Below, one piece after another: positions 1 to 5,853 of a DNA stretch of 5,899 nucleotides; positions within the stretch are counted from its first letter, which is position 1, and each line of letters begins with the position of its first letter. The stretch comes from a bacterium (GTDB taxonomy: Bacteria > Vulcanimicrobiota > Vulcanimicrobiia > Vulcanimicrobiales > Vulcanimicrobiaceae). Both the position numbers and the translations under genes were made by a program. The DNA is taken from positions 1 to 5,899 of the forward strand of contig JAKBCP010000062.1 of assembly GCA_021807645.1 (NCBI GenBank), given 5' to 3'. The notes beneath the pieces are model-generated. The model was given only the letters and a program-made list of their open reading frames with translations, did no database searches and was not told where the DNA came from.

Positions 1-498
1 GTCGAAAACCTACGCGCGCTGCTCCCGGCGGCGTTGATCGGCTGCGGGCTCGCACTCTATATGGCTTACCTGTGGGTGGTCACCGGCGATCCGCTCTTCT
101 TTTCGCATGTCCAAGCGCACTGGAACCGCCACCTCGCGCCGCCATGGGTCAGCGTCGCCAATTCCGTCCTTGCCATCGCGCACGCGCACTCCGGTGCCGC
201 AGTTGCGAACCAGGCGCTCGAACTGAGTTTTACTGCGCTCATGGTCGGGGTGCTGCTGTTCGGATGGAAGCGTCTGCGCCCGTCGTACATCGCCTATATG
301 GCGCTCTCGGTGCTCATCCCGATGTCCACCTCGAGCCTCATGAGCATGCCGCGCTTTGCCCTCGTGCTCTTTCCGCTCTTTGCGATTCTCGCCCGCTGGG
401 GCGATCGCCCGTGGGTCAACAATCTTATTCTCGCGTTTTCGCTCCCGCTCTTAGGGCTTTTCACCGTTCTCTTCGCCGATTGGTATTGGGTTGCATAG
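1..498 (+). CDS. PIG-V-like GT-C membrane glycosyltransferase, C-terminal part (5' end outside window)
   Basis: The frame is open from the first base, so this is the C-terminal 165 residues of a gene that begins upstream. The protein is very hydrophobic. It carries a GDPLFFSHVQAHWNR stretch followed by a PPW, then an SLMSMPRFALVLFPLF segment, and it ends FADWYWVA. This order (GDP-aromatic loop with W/R, an S..S..RF..v.FP.f helix, a short tail ending near YWVA) is what I know from bacterial relatives of PIG-V mannosyltransferases, which use polyprenyl-phosphate sugars at the outer face of the membrane. About four membrane segments are visible in this part. The catalytic N-terminal loop lies outside the window, so donor and acceptor cannot be judged. 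The stop overlaps the next gene by 8 nt, which implies co-translation with the GtrA protein. Family assignment is by pattern memory only; another GT-C family is the main alternative. Confidence 0.7.
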   Translation, partial: VENLRALLPAALIGCGLALYMAYLWVVTGDPLFFSHVQAHWNRHLAPPWVSVANSVLAIAHAHSGAAVANQALELSFTALMVGVLLFGWKRLRPSYIAYMALSVLIPMSTSSLMSMPRFALVLFPLFAILARWGDRPWVNNLILAFSLPLLGLFTVLFADWYWVA

Positions 499-922
499 TA
501 TCGTTCACAATGTCGCAAAGCGCCGCGGCGTTCGCCAATTCACGAAATTTGCGATCGTCGGGCTCTCCGGCACGATCCTCAATTTCGTGCTGTTTACCAT
601 CCTCCAGCGTCTCGTTCCCAACCACGACCAAGCCCTGCCGTACGCAATCATCTATTCGATTGCGTTCATGGCCGGCGGCGTCTCGAACTACTATCTCAAC
701 CGACGCTGGACGTTCCGTTCCGACGCCAACGCGGTGCGCGAGGGGGTGCAATTCCTTACCGTTTCCGCGCTCGCGCTGCTCGTCGGCCTTGGCGTCGCCC
801 CGCTCACCAAGCCGTTCTTCGGCAACCACTACGGGCATCGCACCTGGCTCGTCGGTACCATCGCGGGAATCTTCGTGAACTTCTTCGTCAATAAATACTG
901 GACGTTCCGGCACACGCGGTGA
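491..922 (+). CDS. GtrA-family membrane protein (putative polyprenyl-phosphate-sugar flippase)
   Basis: The protein has 143 residues, the usual GtrA size, with four predicted membrane segments at about residues 17-38, 48-69, 86-105 and 117-134. The family signature is present twice: N66-YYL-N70-RR-WTF75 after helix 2 and N130-FFV-N134-KY-WTF139 after helix 4, reflecting the internal two-helix duplication of the family. The N-terminal F..VG...... N31 helix is also typical. GtrA proteins are thought to move lipid-linked sugars across the cytoplasmic membrane or to assist glycosyltransferases. The two GT-C enzymes on either side fit that role. The start is taken as TTG at 491, inside the end of the upstream gene. 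No other in-frame start precedes the first helix, and there is no clear Shine-Dalgarno, so translation probably depends on coupling to the upstream gene. The transported sugar cannot be read from the sequence. Confidence 0.9.
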   Translation: MHSIVHNVAKRRGVRQFTKFAIVGLSGTILNFVLFTILQRLVPNHDQALPYAIIYSIAFMAGGVSNYYLNRRWTFRSDANAVREGVQFLTVSALALLVGLGVAPLTKPFFGNHYGHRTWLVGTIAGIFVNFFVNKYWTFRHTR

Positions 923-2514
923 AATCGTTCCGCTTTCTTCTGCTGGCGATCTGCGTGTTCGGTGCAGCCTTACGGTTGCACGGCATACATAACCCGATCC
1001 TCGACCATCCGAATTGGCGTCAAGGCGATACCGCGAACATCGCGCGGAATTTCTATCGTCTCAACGGCAATATACTCTACCCGCAAACCAACTACGACGG
1101 GCCGCCGCCGCACTACGTCGAACTGGAGTTGCAGATCGTCCCGTATCTCGCGGCGGCGCTCTATCATCTCTTCGGCATCCACCCGATTTTCGGACGCCTG
1201 CTCAGCCTCGGTTTCAGCGTCGCCACCATTGCGGTGATCGGGCTCTTCGGACGATGGCTTTTCGACGACGCACTCGCCGGGCTCGTCGCCGCGCTTGCGT
1301 TTGCGATCTTTCCCGGAAGCATTTATTACGGACGCACCTTCACGCCCGATGCAGCGATGGTCTTCTTCTTGACGGCGGCGCTCTATGCAACGGCGCGGCT
1401 TCTGCTGGAAGATCTCGCCGTCGAACCGCGCCGCCTCGCGCGCGCCGCGGGGCTCTGCACCCTGGCGTTACTCGCTAAACCCGTCGCGCTGGCCGGCCTC
1501 TTTGCCGCACTTGGCCCGCTCGTCGAGCGCCTGCGCGCAAAACACGCGATTCGGCCGACCGCATTGATCGTGCTGGGGTTCGTCCCGCTGGCGATCCTCG
1601 AGATGTACGATCACGCAGTGCGCGCGCACGCGCAATGGCTCTGGGCGAGCGGCATTCTCGCCAAGCACGTCCTTCCGCACCTCATCGGATCGTTTACCTC
1701 GATTCACGCCTTCGCGTGGCAGGTCAAGCATGCGCTCTTCGGCCTCAACCTCTTCCGGATCACGATGTTGGGGACGATCGGAAGCATCGTGGCTTTCCTC
1801 TCCCTCTTTACTCTGCCGCGCGTGAAGATGCGCTCGCCGTTGCTCCTCCCGCTCTGGTTTCTCGGCGCGGCGCTCTACACATATGCGGTGATCGCCGTCG
1901 AACGCGTCGATTATTATCTCTTTTTGCTGCTCCCGCCATGCGCGCTTGCGATCGGCGGCGCCGCCGTCTGGGCGCGCGATCGTTTCGGCCGCGAACCTCG
2001 CACGAGGTTCGCTCTCGCCGCCGGCGGGACGATCCTCGGTGCGGCGGTCCTGATCGGTGGGCTGACGGCGATCGCGCCCTATTACCGCTATAGCAAAACG
2101 GCATATCGCAATGCCGTCGCCCTCGACCGTGCGCTTCCGCGGAACGCCTTACCCGTTATCGCTCACTACGGCCCCGATATCTTTTACTATATGGACCGAT
2201 TCGGATGGGAGGAGGATCCCTATCTCTGGACGCCCTTCGATGAAGAGAGCGCTATCGCGAAAGGATCGAGATATTTCATCTCGATCGAAGATGCACGCTT
2301 CCGCAAGAATCTCGAACTCTGCGCGTGGATGTCGCGCTTCCCGGTCGTCCGTTTTCCCGGCGTCAGCTGGCCGGTCTACCACACCTCGTTACGAGCGATC
2401 CTTCCGGGGGCGCGGAAGCGCTGGCGCGCATTCCGCCGTGCCGAACGCGCGGGTGTGGGGCGCGCCTTCCTCACCGCGCACGGACTCTGCGTGCTCCACT
2501 CAGGGAAGGGGTAG
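919..2514 (+). CDS. GT39/ArnT-like GT-C glycosyltransferase, integral membrane
   Basis: A 531-residue polytopic protein of the dolichyl-phosphate-mannose-protein mannosyltransferase (PMT_2/ArnT-like) superfamily, which transfers a sugar from a polyprenyl-phosphate donor outside the membrane. After the first helix (about 4-20) the long outer loop carries W33-R-Q-G-D37-T-A, where D37 is the likely catalytic-loop acid. It then has ILYP around 52-55 and acidic E68/E70 just before PYL..ALYHLFG. Many relatives have an EFPLYPY-like element here, so this version (ELELQIVPY) is divergent. The Y136-Y-G-R139...P143-D144 loop and the later VDYYLFLLLPP segment are also family hallmarks. The last ~120 residues form a soluble domain containing YGPDIFYYMDRFGWEEDP. 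The GTG start overlaps the GtrA stop as GTGA (4 nt), with no strong Shine-Dalgarno. Tandem TAG-TAG stops end the gene, and 15 nt overlap the convergent lipoprotein gene. The substrate is unknown; surface glycan, lipid or protein are all possible. Confidence 0.85.
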   Translation: MKSFRFLLLAICVFGAALRLHGIHNPILDHPNWRQGDTANIARNFYRLNGNILYPQTNYDGPPPHYVELELQIVPYLAAALYHLFGIHPIFGRLLSLGFSVATIAVIGLFGRWLFDDALAGLVAALAFAIFPGSIYYGRTFTPDAAMVFFLTAALYATARLLLEDLAVEPRRLARAAGLCTLALLAKPVALAGLFAALGPLVERLRAKHAIRPTALIVLGFVPLAILEMYDHAVRAHAQWLWASGILAKHVLPHLIGSFTSIHAFAWQVKHALFGLNLFRITMLGTIGSIVAFLSLFTLPRVKMRSPLLLPLWFLGAALYTYAVIAVERVDYYLFLLLPPCALAIGGAAVWARDRFGREPRTRFALAAGGTILGAAVLIGGLTAIAPYYRYSKTAYRNAVALDRALPRNALPVIAHYGPDIFYYMDRFGWEEDPYLWTPFDEESAIAKGSRYFISIEDARFRKNLELCAWMSRFPVVRFPGVSWPVYHTSLRAILPGARKRWRAFRRAERAGVGRAFLTAHGLCVLHSGKG

Positions 2515-3171
2515 TAGCGACGCGCCTCCGAGGTTCGAGGAACTCGACGCCGCAGCGTTGGGAACGCCGGAGCTGACCAGCTGTCGATAGGCGATCAAGC
2601 GATTGGTGTTCCGCGCAACGTCGAGCTCTAATTCGTACGACGCCTTAATCGCCGAGGTCAGATCGGCGGTGTCGTAGGTATAGGAAAAGCGATGGAGGTT
2701 GCGGACGATCGCCCTATTAGCGATATCGAGCTGCGCGTACGCCTCGAGAATGCGGCGCGCGGCGCTGCGATAGGTCGGATAGTTCGAGCTGACGATGCTC
2801 TGTTTGAGGCTCGCGCTCTCAATCTCGGCTCGAAGTGCCTGCAGGCGCAGGTCCTTCGGCGCGATATGCTCCGCCTGGCGGATCGTCCCCAGCGCGCCTT
2901 GAAGGTCGCCGAGCGTATATTGCTTGTGGGCGAGGTCGGCGGCGGCGGCTACATACCCTTCGCGCACGGTTGCATCGTGCGGATCGATCTTGAGAGCGAG
3001 GCGATAGGAGAGCTCGGCGCCGCGAACGTCGCCGCGAGCGAGTGCGAGGCGCCCTTGGTGAACGCGCGTCTGGGCGATCCAGGAGGCGACGGAATGCGCG
3101 CACCCGCTCAGCGCAAGCATCGAAGCAACGAGTGCGAGCGAGCGGGCTCTAGAAGTGAACGTGGACGGCAA
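2500..3171 (-). CDS. TPR-containing lipoprotein of unknown function
   Basis: Encodes 223 residues. The N-terminus has basic residues (R8, R10), a short hydrophobic stretch and a lipobox L21-S-G-C24, so C24 should be lipidated after cleavage by signal peptidase II. The mature protein begins with two tetratricopeptide-like repeats, at about residues 36-69 (GRLALARGDVRGAELSYRLAL..DP) and 77-110 (LGDLQGALGTIRQAEHIAP). A helical region without an obvious repeat follows to about 200, then a Ser/Ala/Gly-rich tail ending LLPLP. TPRs normally hold protein partners, so this is likely an envelope scaffold; no enzyme motif is visible. The start is TTG at 3171, chosen because GAGGAGG lies 9 nt upstream and the only later Met (18) would destroy the signal peptide. 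It overlaps the upstream amj-like gene by 23 nt and is the last gene of its strand. Lipoprotein status is well supported; function is not known. Confidence 0.85.
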   Translation of the reverse strand: MPSTFTSRARSLALVASMLALSGCAHSVASWIAQTRVHQGRLALARGDVRGAELSYRLALKIDPHDATVREGYVAAAADLAHKQYTLGDLQGALGTIRQAEHIAPKDLRLQALRAEIESASLKQSIVSSNYPTYRSAARRILEAYAQLDIANRAIVRNLHRFSYTYDTADLTSAIKASYELELDVARNTNRLIAYRQLVSSGVPNAAASSSSNLGGASLLPLP

Positions 3172-4030
3172 AGCGGGCTACCTCCTCGATCAAAAGCGCT
3201 GCAGGGACGAAGAGCAACTGCGAGAGTATCGTACCGATTATTGCCGTCAGCGACAAGTAGAAGACCATCGAACGTACCTCGTCGATGTTGCGTTTACCGT
3301 GGATCGCTTGGTCGGTAATCATCGACGACGTCGGATCGACGAAGAGCGTAAAGGCGATGGTCCCGATACCGTTAATGACGCCGGAGAGACTAATCGCGGT
3401 GCGCGAAACGGCCGGATCGAAGACCGAGGCGAGAAACGAAGCTTGAACGCCGATTGCGTAGACCGCCATCACCAACACGTTGAAGATCAACATCCGTCGC
3501 GGTAATCGCCGCCATTGAAACGAGCGTAATTGAGCGAGGGTCGGCAAATGTTGCGCCCGTAAAACCTCCAAAAAAATACGCGGGTGCAACAAGCGGACGA
3601 CGGCATGCGGCACCGAGCCGCGTGCCTCAAACGAGGCGACGCCGCGCCGGAACAGATAGGCAAACATCGGCAGGAAGAGCGCGAAGACGATCATCCCGAA
3701 GGTTCCCGCGAGGACGATCAATCGCAGTTGTATTTCGAAGGTATGCTGCCAGAGCGCGACGTCGCCGGGATGATGGCGGTAGCGCAGCACCGCGTGTCCG
3801 GCGGTGTCCGAGAGCGGCCCCACAAAAAACGCCGAGAAGAGATTGGCGAGGCGCCCGGTCGTAACGAAGAGATTGAAGAGCGAGATCGAGGTAGCGATGC
3901 GCTTGGTCTGCACGCCGGCGAGGCGAGCGGCGTATGCCCCGATCGTCACGCCCTGCACGATGAACGTGATGAGCATCGCGCCCCAGAGCTTCCCCGAAAA
4001 GAGATGCGGTATCAGCGGAAGGCTATGCAC
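3149..4030 (-). CDS. amj: Amj-family lipid II flippase (alternative to MurJ)
   Basis: With a GTG start at 4030 this encodes 293 residues; Bacillus subtilis Amj (YdaH) is about 270. Family features are the first helix (about 15-36) ending AARLAGV, then QTKRIATSISLFNL (41-54) with R60...N63, and near the C-terminus D232-P-T-S-S-M-I-T239-D240-Q before HGKR. Six membrane segments are seen at about 15-36, 47-72, 101-126, 180-203, 211-231 and 256-281. An arginine-rich loop (about 128-179) lies between helices 3 and 4. Amj flips the peptidoglycan precursor lipid II to the outer membrane face and can replace MurJ in B. subtilis. Start choice: GGGGAG lies 6 nt before the GTG, and the GTG overlaps the protease stop by 8 nt. 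The frame is open further upstream to an ATG at 4132, but that is deep inside the protease gene and encodes an implausible Arg-rich leader. ATG at 3976 would give a shorter form closer to known N-termini. The assignment rests on motif recognition. Confidence 0.82.
   Translation of the reverse strand: MHSLPLIPHLFSGKLWGAMLITFIVQGVTIGAYAARLAGVQTKRIATSISLFNLFVTTGRLANLFSAFFVGPLSDTAGHAVLRYRHHPGDVALWQHTFEIQLRLIVLAGTFGMIVFALFLPMFAYLFRRGVASFEARGSVPHAVVRLLHPRIFLEVLRAQHLPTLAQLRSFQWRRLPRRMLIFNVLVMAVYAIGVQASFLASVFDPAVSRTAISLSGVINGIGTIAFTLFVDPTSSMITDQAIHGKRNIDEVRSMVFYLSLTAIIGTILSQLLFVPAALLIEEVARFAVHVHF
3181..3187 (-). promoter_or_regulatory. Shine-Dalgarno GAGGAGG that fixes the TTG start of the TPR lipoprotein
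   Basis: On the minus strand GAGGAGG is followed by 9 nt and then TTG at 3171-3169. It lies inside the end of the Amj-family gene. The match to the 16S anti-Shine-Dalgarno and the spacing are near ideal, so a rare start codon is compensated by a strong ribosome site. This lets the lipoprotein be translated independently as well as by coupling. Confidence 0.8.
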
Positions 4031-5279
4031 CGCGCGCTCCCCATCCGATCTCGGCGGCAGCCGTCGGCCCGACGAGCGCGAGCGCGCGTTGTTGCGGCGT
4101 AAAGGCGAGTCGGGCGACCTCAAGTACCGCATCGGTGCTCACCGCATCGATCTGCGCCTCGATCTCCTCTTGCGGAATCTCGCGGCTGTGGACGAGTTCT
4201 TGGCGCCCGAGGCGCATCATGCGGCTCGACGTGCTCTCAAGGCCGAGCATCATGCTGCCCTTCAGGTGTTCCTTCGCCTGTCGCAGCTCTTCGTTGCCGA
4301 CCGGTTCGCTCGCGAGCCGATCGACCTCATCGAGAATCGTGTCGATGCACGGCTGGGCGTTTTTTAACGACGTGCCGGCATAAACGGCGAGGCTACCGGC
4401 CTCGCGATAGGTGCTTCCGTACGCCGTAATCGTATAGACGAGCCCGCGTTTCTCGCGAACTTCCTGAAAGAGCCGGCTCGACATTCCGCCGCCGAGAATC
4501 GTCTGCGCGACCGAGAGTGCGTAACGCCGGTCGTCGCGCGCGCTGACGCTCGGGCCGCCGAGAACGAGATGCACCTGCTCGATATCTTTACTTCGACGCA
4601 CGAGCGAGGTACGAACGGGGGGCGCGGTAGCGACGGGCAATTTCGCGATGCCGCGCTGCTCGCCGAGCGCCGCGCGCGTTAACGCGACGATCTCGTCGTG
4701 ATCGACGTTTCCGGCGGCGCAGAGCACGACGGCATTCGGAGCGTAATGTGCGGCAAGGTGCGCGTGCAGATCGCTCGATTCCAATGCGGCAACGGTCTCG
4801 GGAAAGCCGATAGTCGGCGCACCGAGATCGGATCCCTCCCAGAGTTGCTGGGAGAAGATTTCATGCACGAGATCGTCGGGAGCATCTTCGTACATTTTAA
4901 TCTCTTCGAGGACGACGTTTCGTTCCTTACGCAACTCCTCGGGGTCGAAGAGCGAGTGCGCGAGCATATCGGAAAGCACGTCGATTGCCAGCGGAACGTG
5001 TCGATCGATGACCTTTGCATAATAGCAGGTCGTCTCTTTATCGGTGAATGCATTCAGATCGCCGCCGACGGAATCGAGCGCCTCGGCGATCTCGCGCGCA
5101 CTCCGGCGATGCGTTCCCTTGAACAGCATATGCTCGACCATGTGCGAGATCCCGCGCAAGTGCGGAGCCTCCGCGCTCGACCCGACGTCAACCCATAACC
5201 CGATACTCGCGGAGCGAACCGAGGACATCGATTCGGTGATGACGCGAATCCCGTTCTCCAACACGCTCTTCTTACGCAT
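4023..5279 (-). CDS. M16-family zinc metalloprotease (YmxG/MlpA/PqqL-like)
   Basis: A 418-residue protein, the usual length of single-chain bacterial M16B peptidases, which work as dimers or two-domain clams. The inverted zinc motif is H46-M-V-E49-H50, with H46 and H50 as zinc ligands and E49 as catalytic base. The third ligand is the glutamate in the V-V-L-E-E-I-K-M block, E125 or E126, about 75 residues later, as expected. The N-domain signature GGDLNAFTDKETTCYYAKV (72-90) is intact. The C-terminal domain keeps R275-E-K-R-G-L-V-Y282, the R/Y pair that completes the active site in trans. All parts look functional. No signal peptide is seen, so it is probably cytoplasmic. ATG at 5279 is preceded by GAGGGAG 5 nt away and overlaps the upstream stop by 8 nt. 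Relatives degrade peptides or process proteins; the substrate here is unknown. Confidence 0.93.
   Translation of the reverse strand: MRKKSVLENGIRVITESMSSVRSASIGLWVDVGSSAEAPHLRGISHMVEHMLFKGTHRRSAREIAEALDSVGGDLNAFTDKETTCYYAKVIDRHVPLAIDVLSDMLAHSLFDPEELRKERNVVLEEIKMYEDAPDDLVHEIFSQQLWEGSDLGAPTIGFPETVAALESSDLHAHLAAHYAPNAVVLCAAGNVDHDEIVALTRAALGEQRGIAKLPVATAPPVRTSLVRRSKDIEQVHLVLGGPSVSARDDRRYALSVAQTILGGGMSSRLFQEVREKRGLVYTITAYGSTYREAGSLAVYAGTSLKNAQPCIDTILDEVDRLASEPVGNEELRQAKEHLKGSMMLGLESTSSRMMRLGRQELVHSREIPQEEIEAQIDAVSTDAVLEVARLAFTPQQRALALVGPTAAAEIGWGARGA
4037..4042 (-). promoter_or_regulatory. Shine-Dalgarno GGGGAG that supports the GTG start of the Amj-family gene
   Basis: On the minus strand GGGGAG is followed by CGCGCG and then GTG at 4030-4028, a spacing of 6 nt. 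It sits in the last codons of the M16 protease gene. It is the main reason to prefer GTG 4030 over the ATG at 4132, which lies deep in the protease gene, or the ATG at 3976, which lies just before the first helix. Confidence 0.65.
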
Positions 5280-5853
5280 GGACGCTCCCTCGCACGAGCG
5301 CGCGCGCGACCCAGTGCGGATCGGTCACCACGCCGATCCCCGCCTGCAGGCGATGCGCGATCTCCGTCGCGCTCTCGCCGCGCCGGACGCTGAGCGTCAA
5401 CACGTCCCGCTCGGTCGGCATCGCCTTATCGCCCGAGACAACCGTGCCGGGCGCTACCGGAATCGGCACGACGATCCAGCAATCGACCTCGCGCACCTGC
5501 GGCGAGAGCGCGAACGAGGTTTCGACCGCGTCGACGAGCTCTCGGTCGAGTTGCGCTTTGCTCACCGTCCCATGAAATTTCTCGCCGGAAAAGCGCAGCC
5601 CGACGTAGGCCCGGTCGCGCAAGCCGGCGGCCCGAATCTCGAGCAATTGGACCGGAAGCACGCGCGAAAAAAGCCGCTCCCCGATCGCAATTGCGAGCGC
5701 GCGCCGATTACCGCGCGCGCGGGCCTCGGCATCGATCTGCGCGATCGACGGATGAACGCGTTGCGCCGCACGCACGATCCCCGGAGTCGTCAACATCAGC
5801 AGCGCGACGAGCGCCCCGCCGACCGCCTTAATAGGATGCCGCAACGTAGGCAC
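5272..5853 (-). CDS. uncharacterised secreted protein with N-terminal signal peptide
   Basis: I do not recognise a family. The 193-residue product starts with a short basic region (R5, K9), a hydrophobic core (about 10-27) and an Ala-rich cleavage region near V27-R-A29, so it is probably exported by Sec and cleaved, with no lipobox. The mature part is mixed alpha/beta. There is a helical Ala/Arg-rich stretch (about 37-60), a strand-like YVGLRFSGEKFHG (83-95), a helix SKAQLDRELVDAVETSF, then a strand with D124-C-W126-IVVPIP, and a C-terminal region with VRRGESATEIAHRL. C125 appears to be the only mature cysteine. Start is GTG 5853 or TTG 5844: GAAGG at 5857-5861 is too close to the GTG (3 nt) and a little far from the TTG (12 nt). 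It overlaps the proS-like end upstream and the protease start downstream, so it belongs to that operon. A role in the envelope is inferred only from the neighbours. Confidence 0.75.
   Translation of the reverse strand: MPTLRHPIKAVGGALVALLMLTTPGIVRAAQRVHPSIAQIDAEARARGNRRALAIAIGERLFSRVLPVQLLEIRAAGLRDRAYVGLRFSGEKFHGTVSKAQLDRELVDAVETSFALSPQVREVDCWIVVPIPVAPGTVVSGDKAMPTERDVLTLSVRRGESATEIAHRLQAGIGVVTDPHWVARALVRGSVHA
5285..5291 (-). promoter_or_regulatory. Shine-Dalgarno GAGGGAG of the M16 protease gene
   Basis: On the minus strand GAGGGAG is followed by 5 nt (CGTCC) and then ATG at 5279-5277. It lies within the last codons of the secreted-protein gene. This makes the ATG, and the 8-nt overlap with the upstream stop, secure. 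Confidence 0.75.

Noticed and set aside
461..913. Long open frame on the minus strand opposite the GtrA gene (150 codons)
   Set aside because: It is antisense to a gene with clear GtrA motifs, is very rich in Arg/Glu/Val, and has no membrane, domain or ribosome-site support. Long antisense frames are expected at this GC content.
401..2075. Palindrome GCGATCGC (at 401-408 and 2068-2075) and many shorter CGATCG words
   Set aside because: It resembles the cyanobacterial HIP1 word, but two full copies in GC-rich coding DNA are too few to claim a genomic signature. A genome-wide count against a codon-aware background would be needed.
2531..2585. Small hairpins between the convergent gene ends, such as TCGAG-GAA-CTCGA at 2535-2547
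   Set aside because: The stems are only about 4-5 bp and no U-run follows on either strand, and they lie inside the lipoprotein coding sequence. This is not a credible terminator.
2692..3318. 208-codon plus-strand open frame opposite the lipoprotein and the end of the Amj-family gene
   Set aside because: The opposite strand has a lipobox, TPRs and a strong Shine-Dalgarno, whereas this frame is low-complexity Arg/Glu/Ala and spans two real genes. It is a codon-bias shadow.
4031..4132. N-terminal extension of the Amj-family protein to an ATG at 4132
   Set aside because: The extra 34 residues are Arg/Ser-rich, lie entirely within the protease coding region, and are unlike Amj N-termini. The GTG at 4030 has a proper ribosome site.
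4698..5198. 166-codon plus-strand open frame opposite the M16 protease
   Set aside because: It mirrors the highly conserved M16 N-terminal domain and has no recognisable content of its own.
5300..5312. GC dinucleotide run within the secreted-protein gene
   Set aside because: It is a short alternating GC stretch encoding Arg/Ala residues, and such runs are common at this base composition. No repeat structure is evident.
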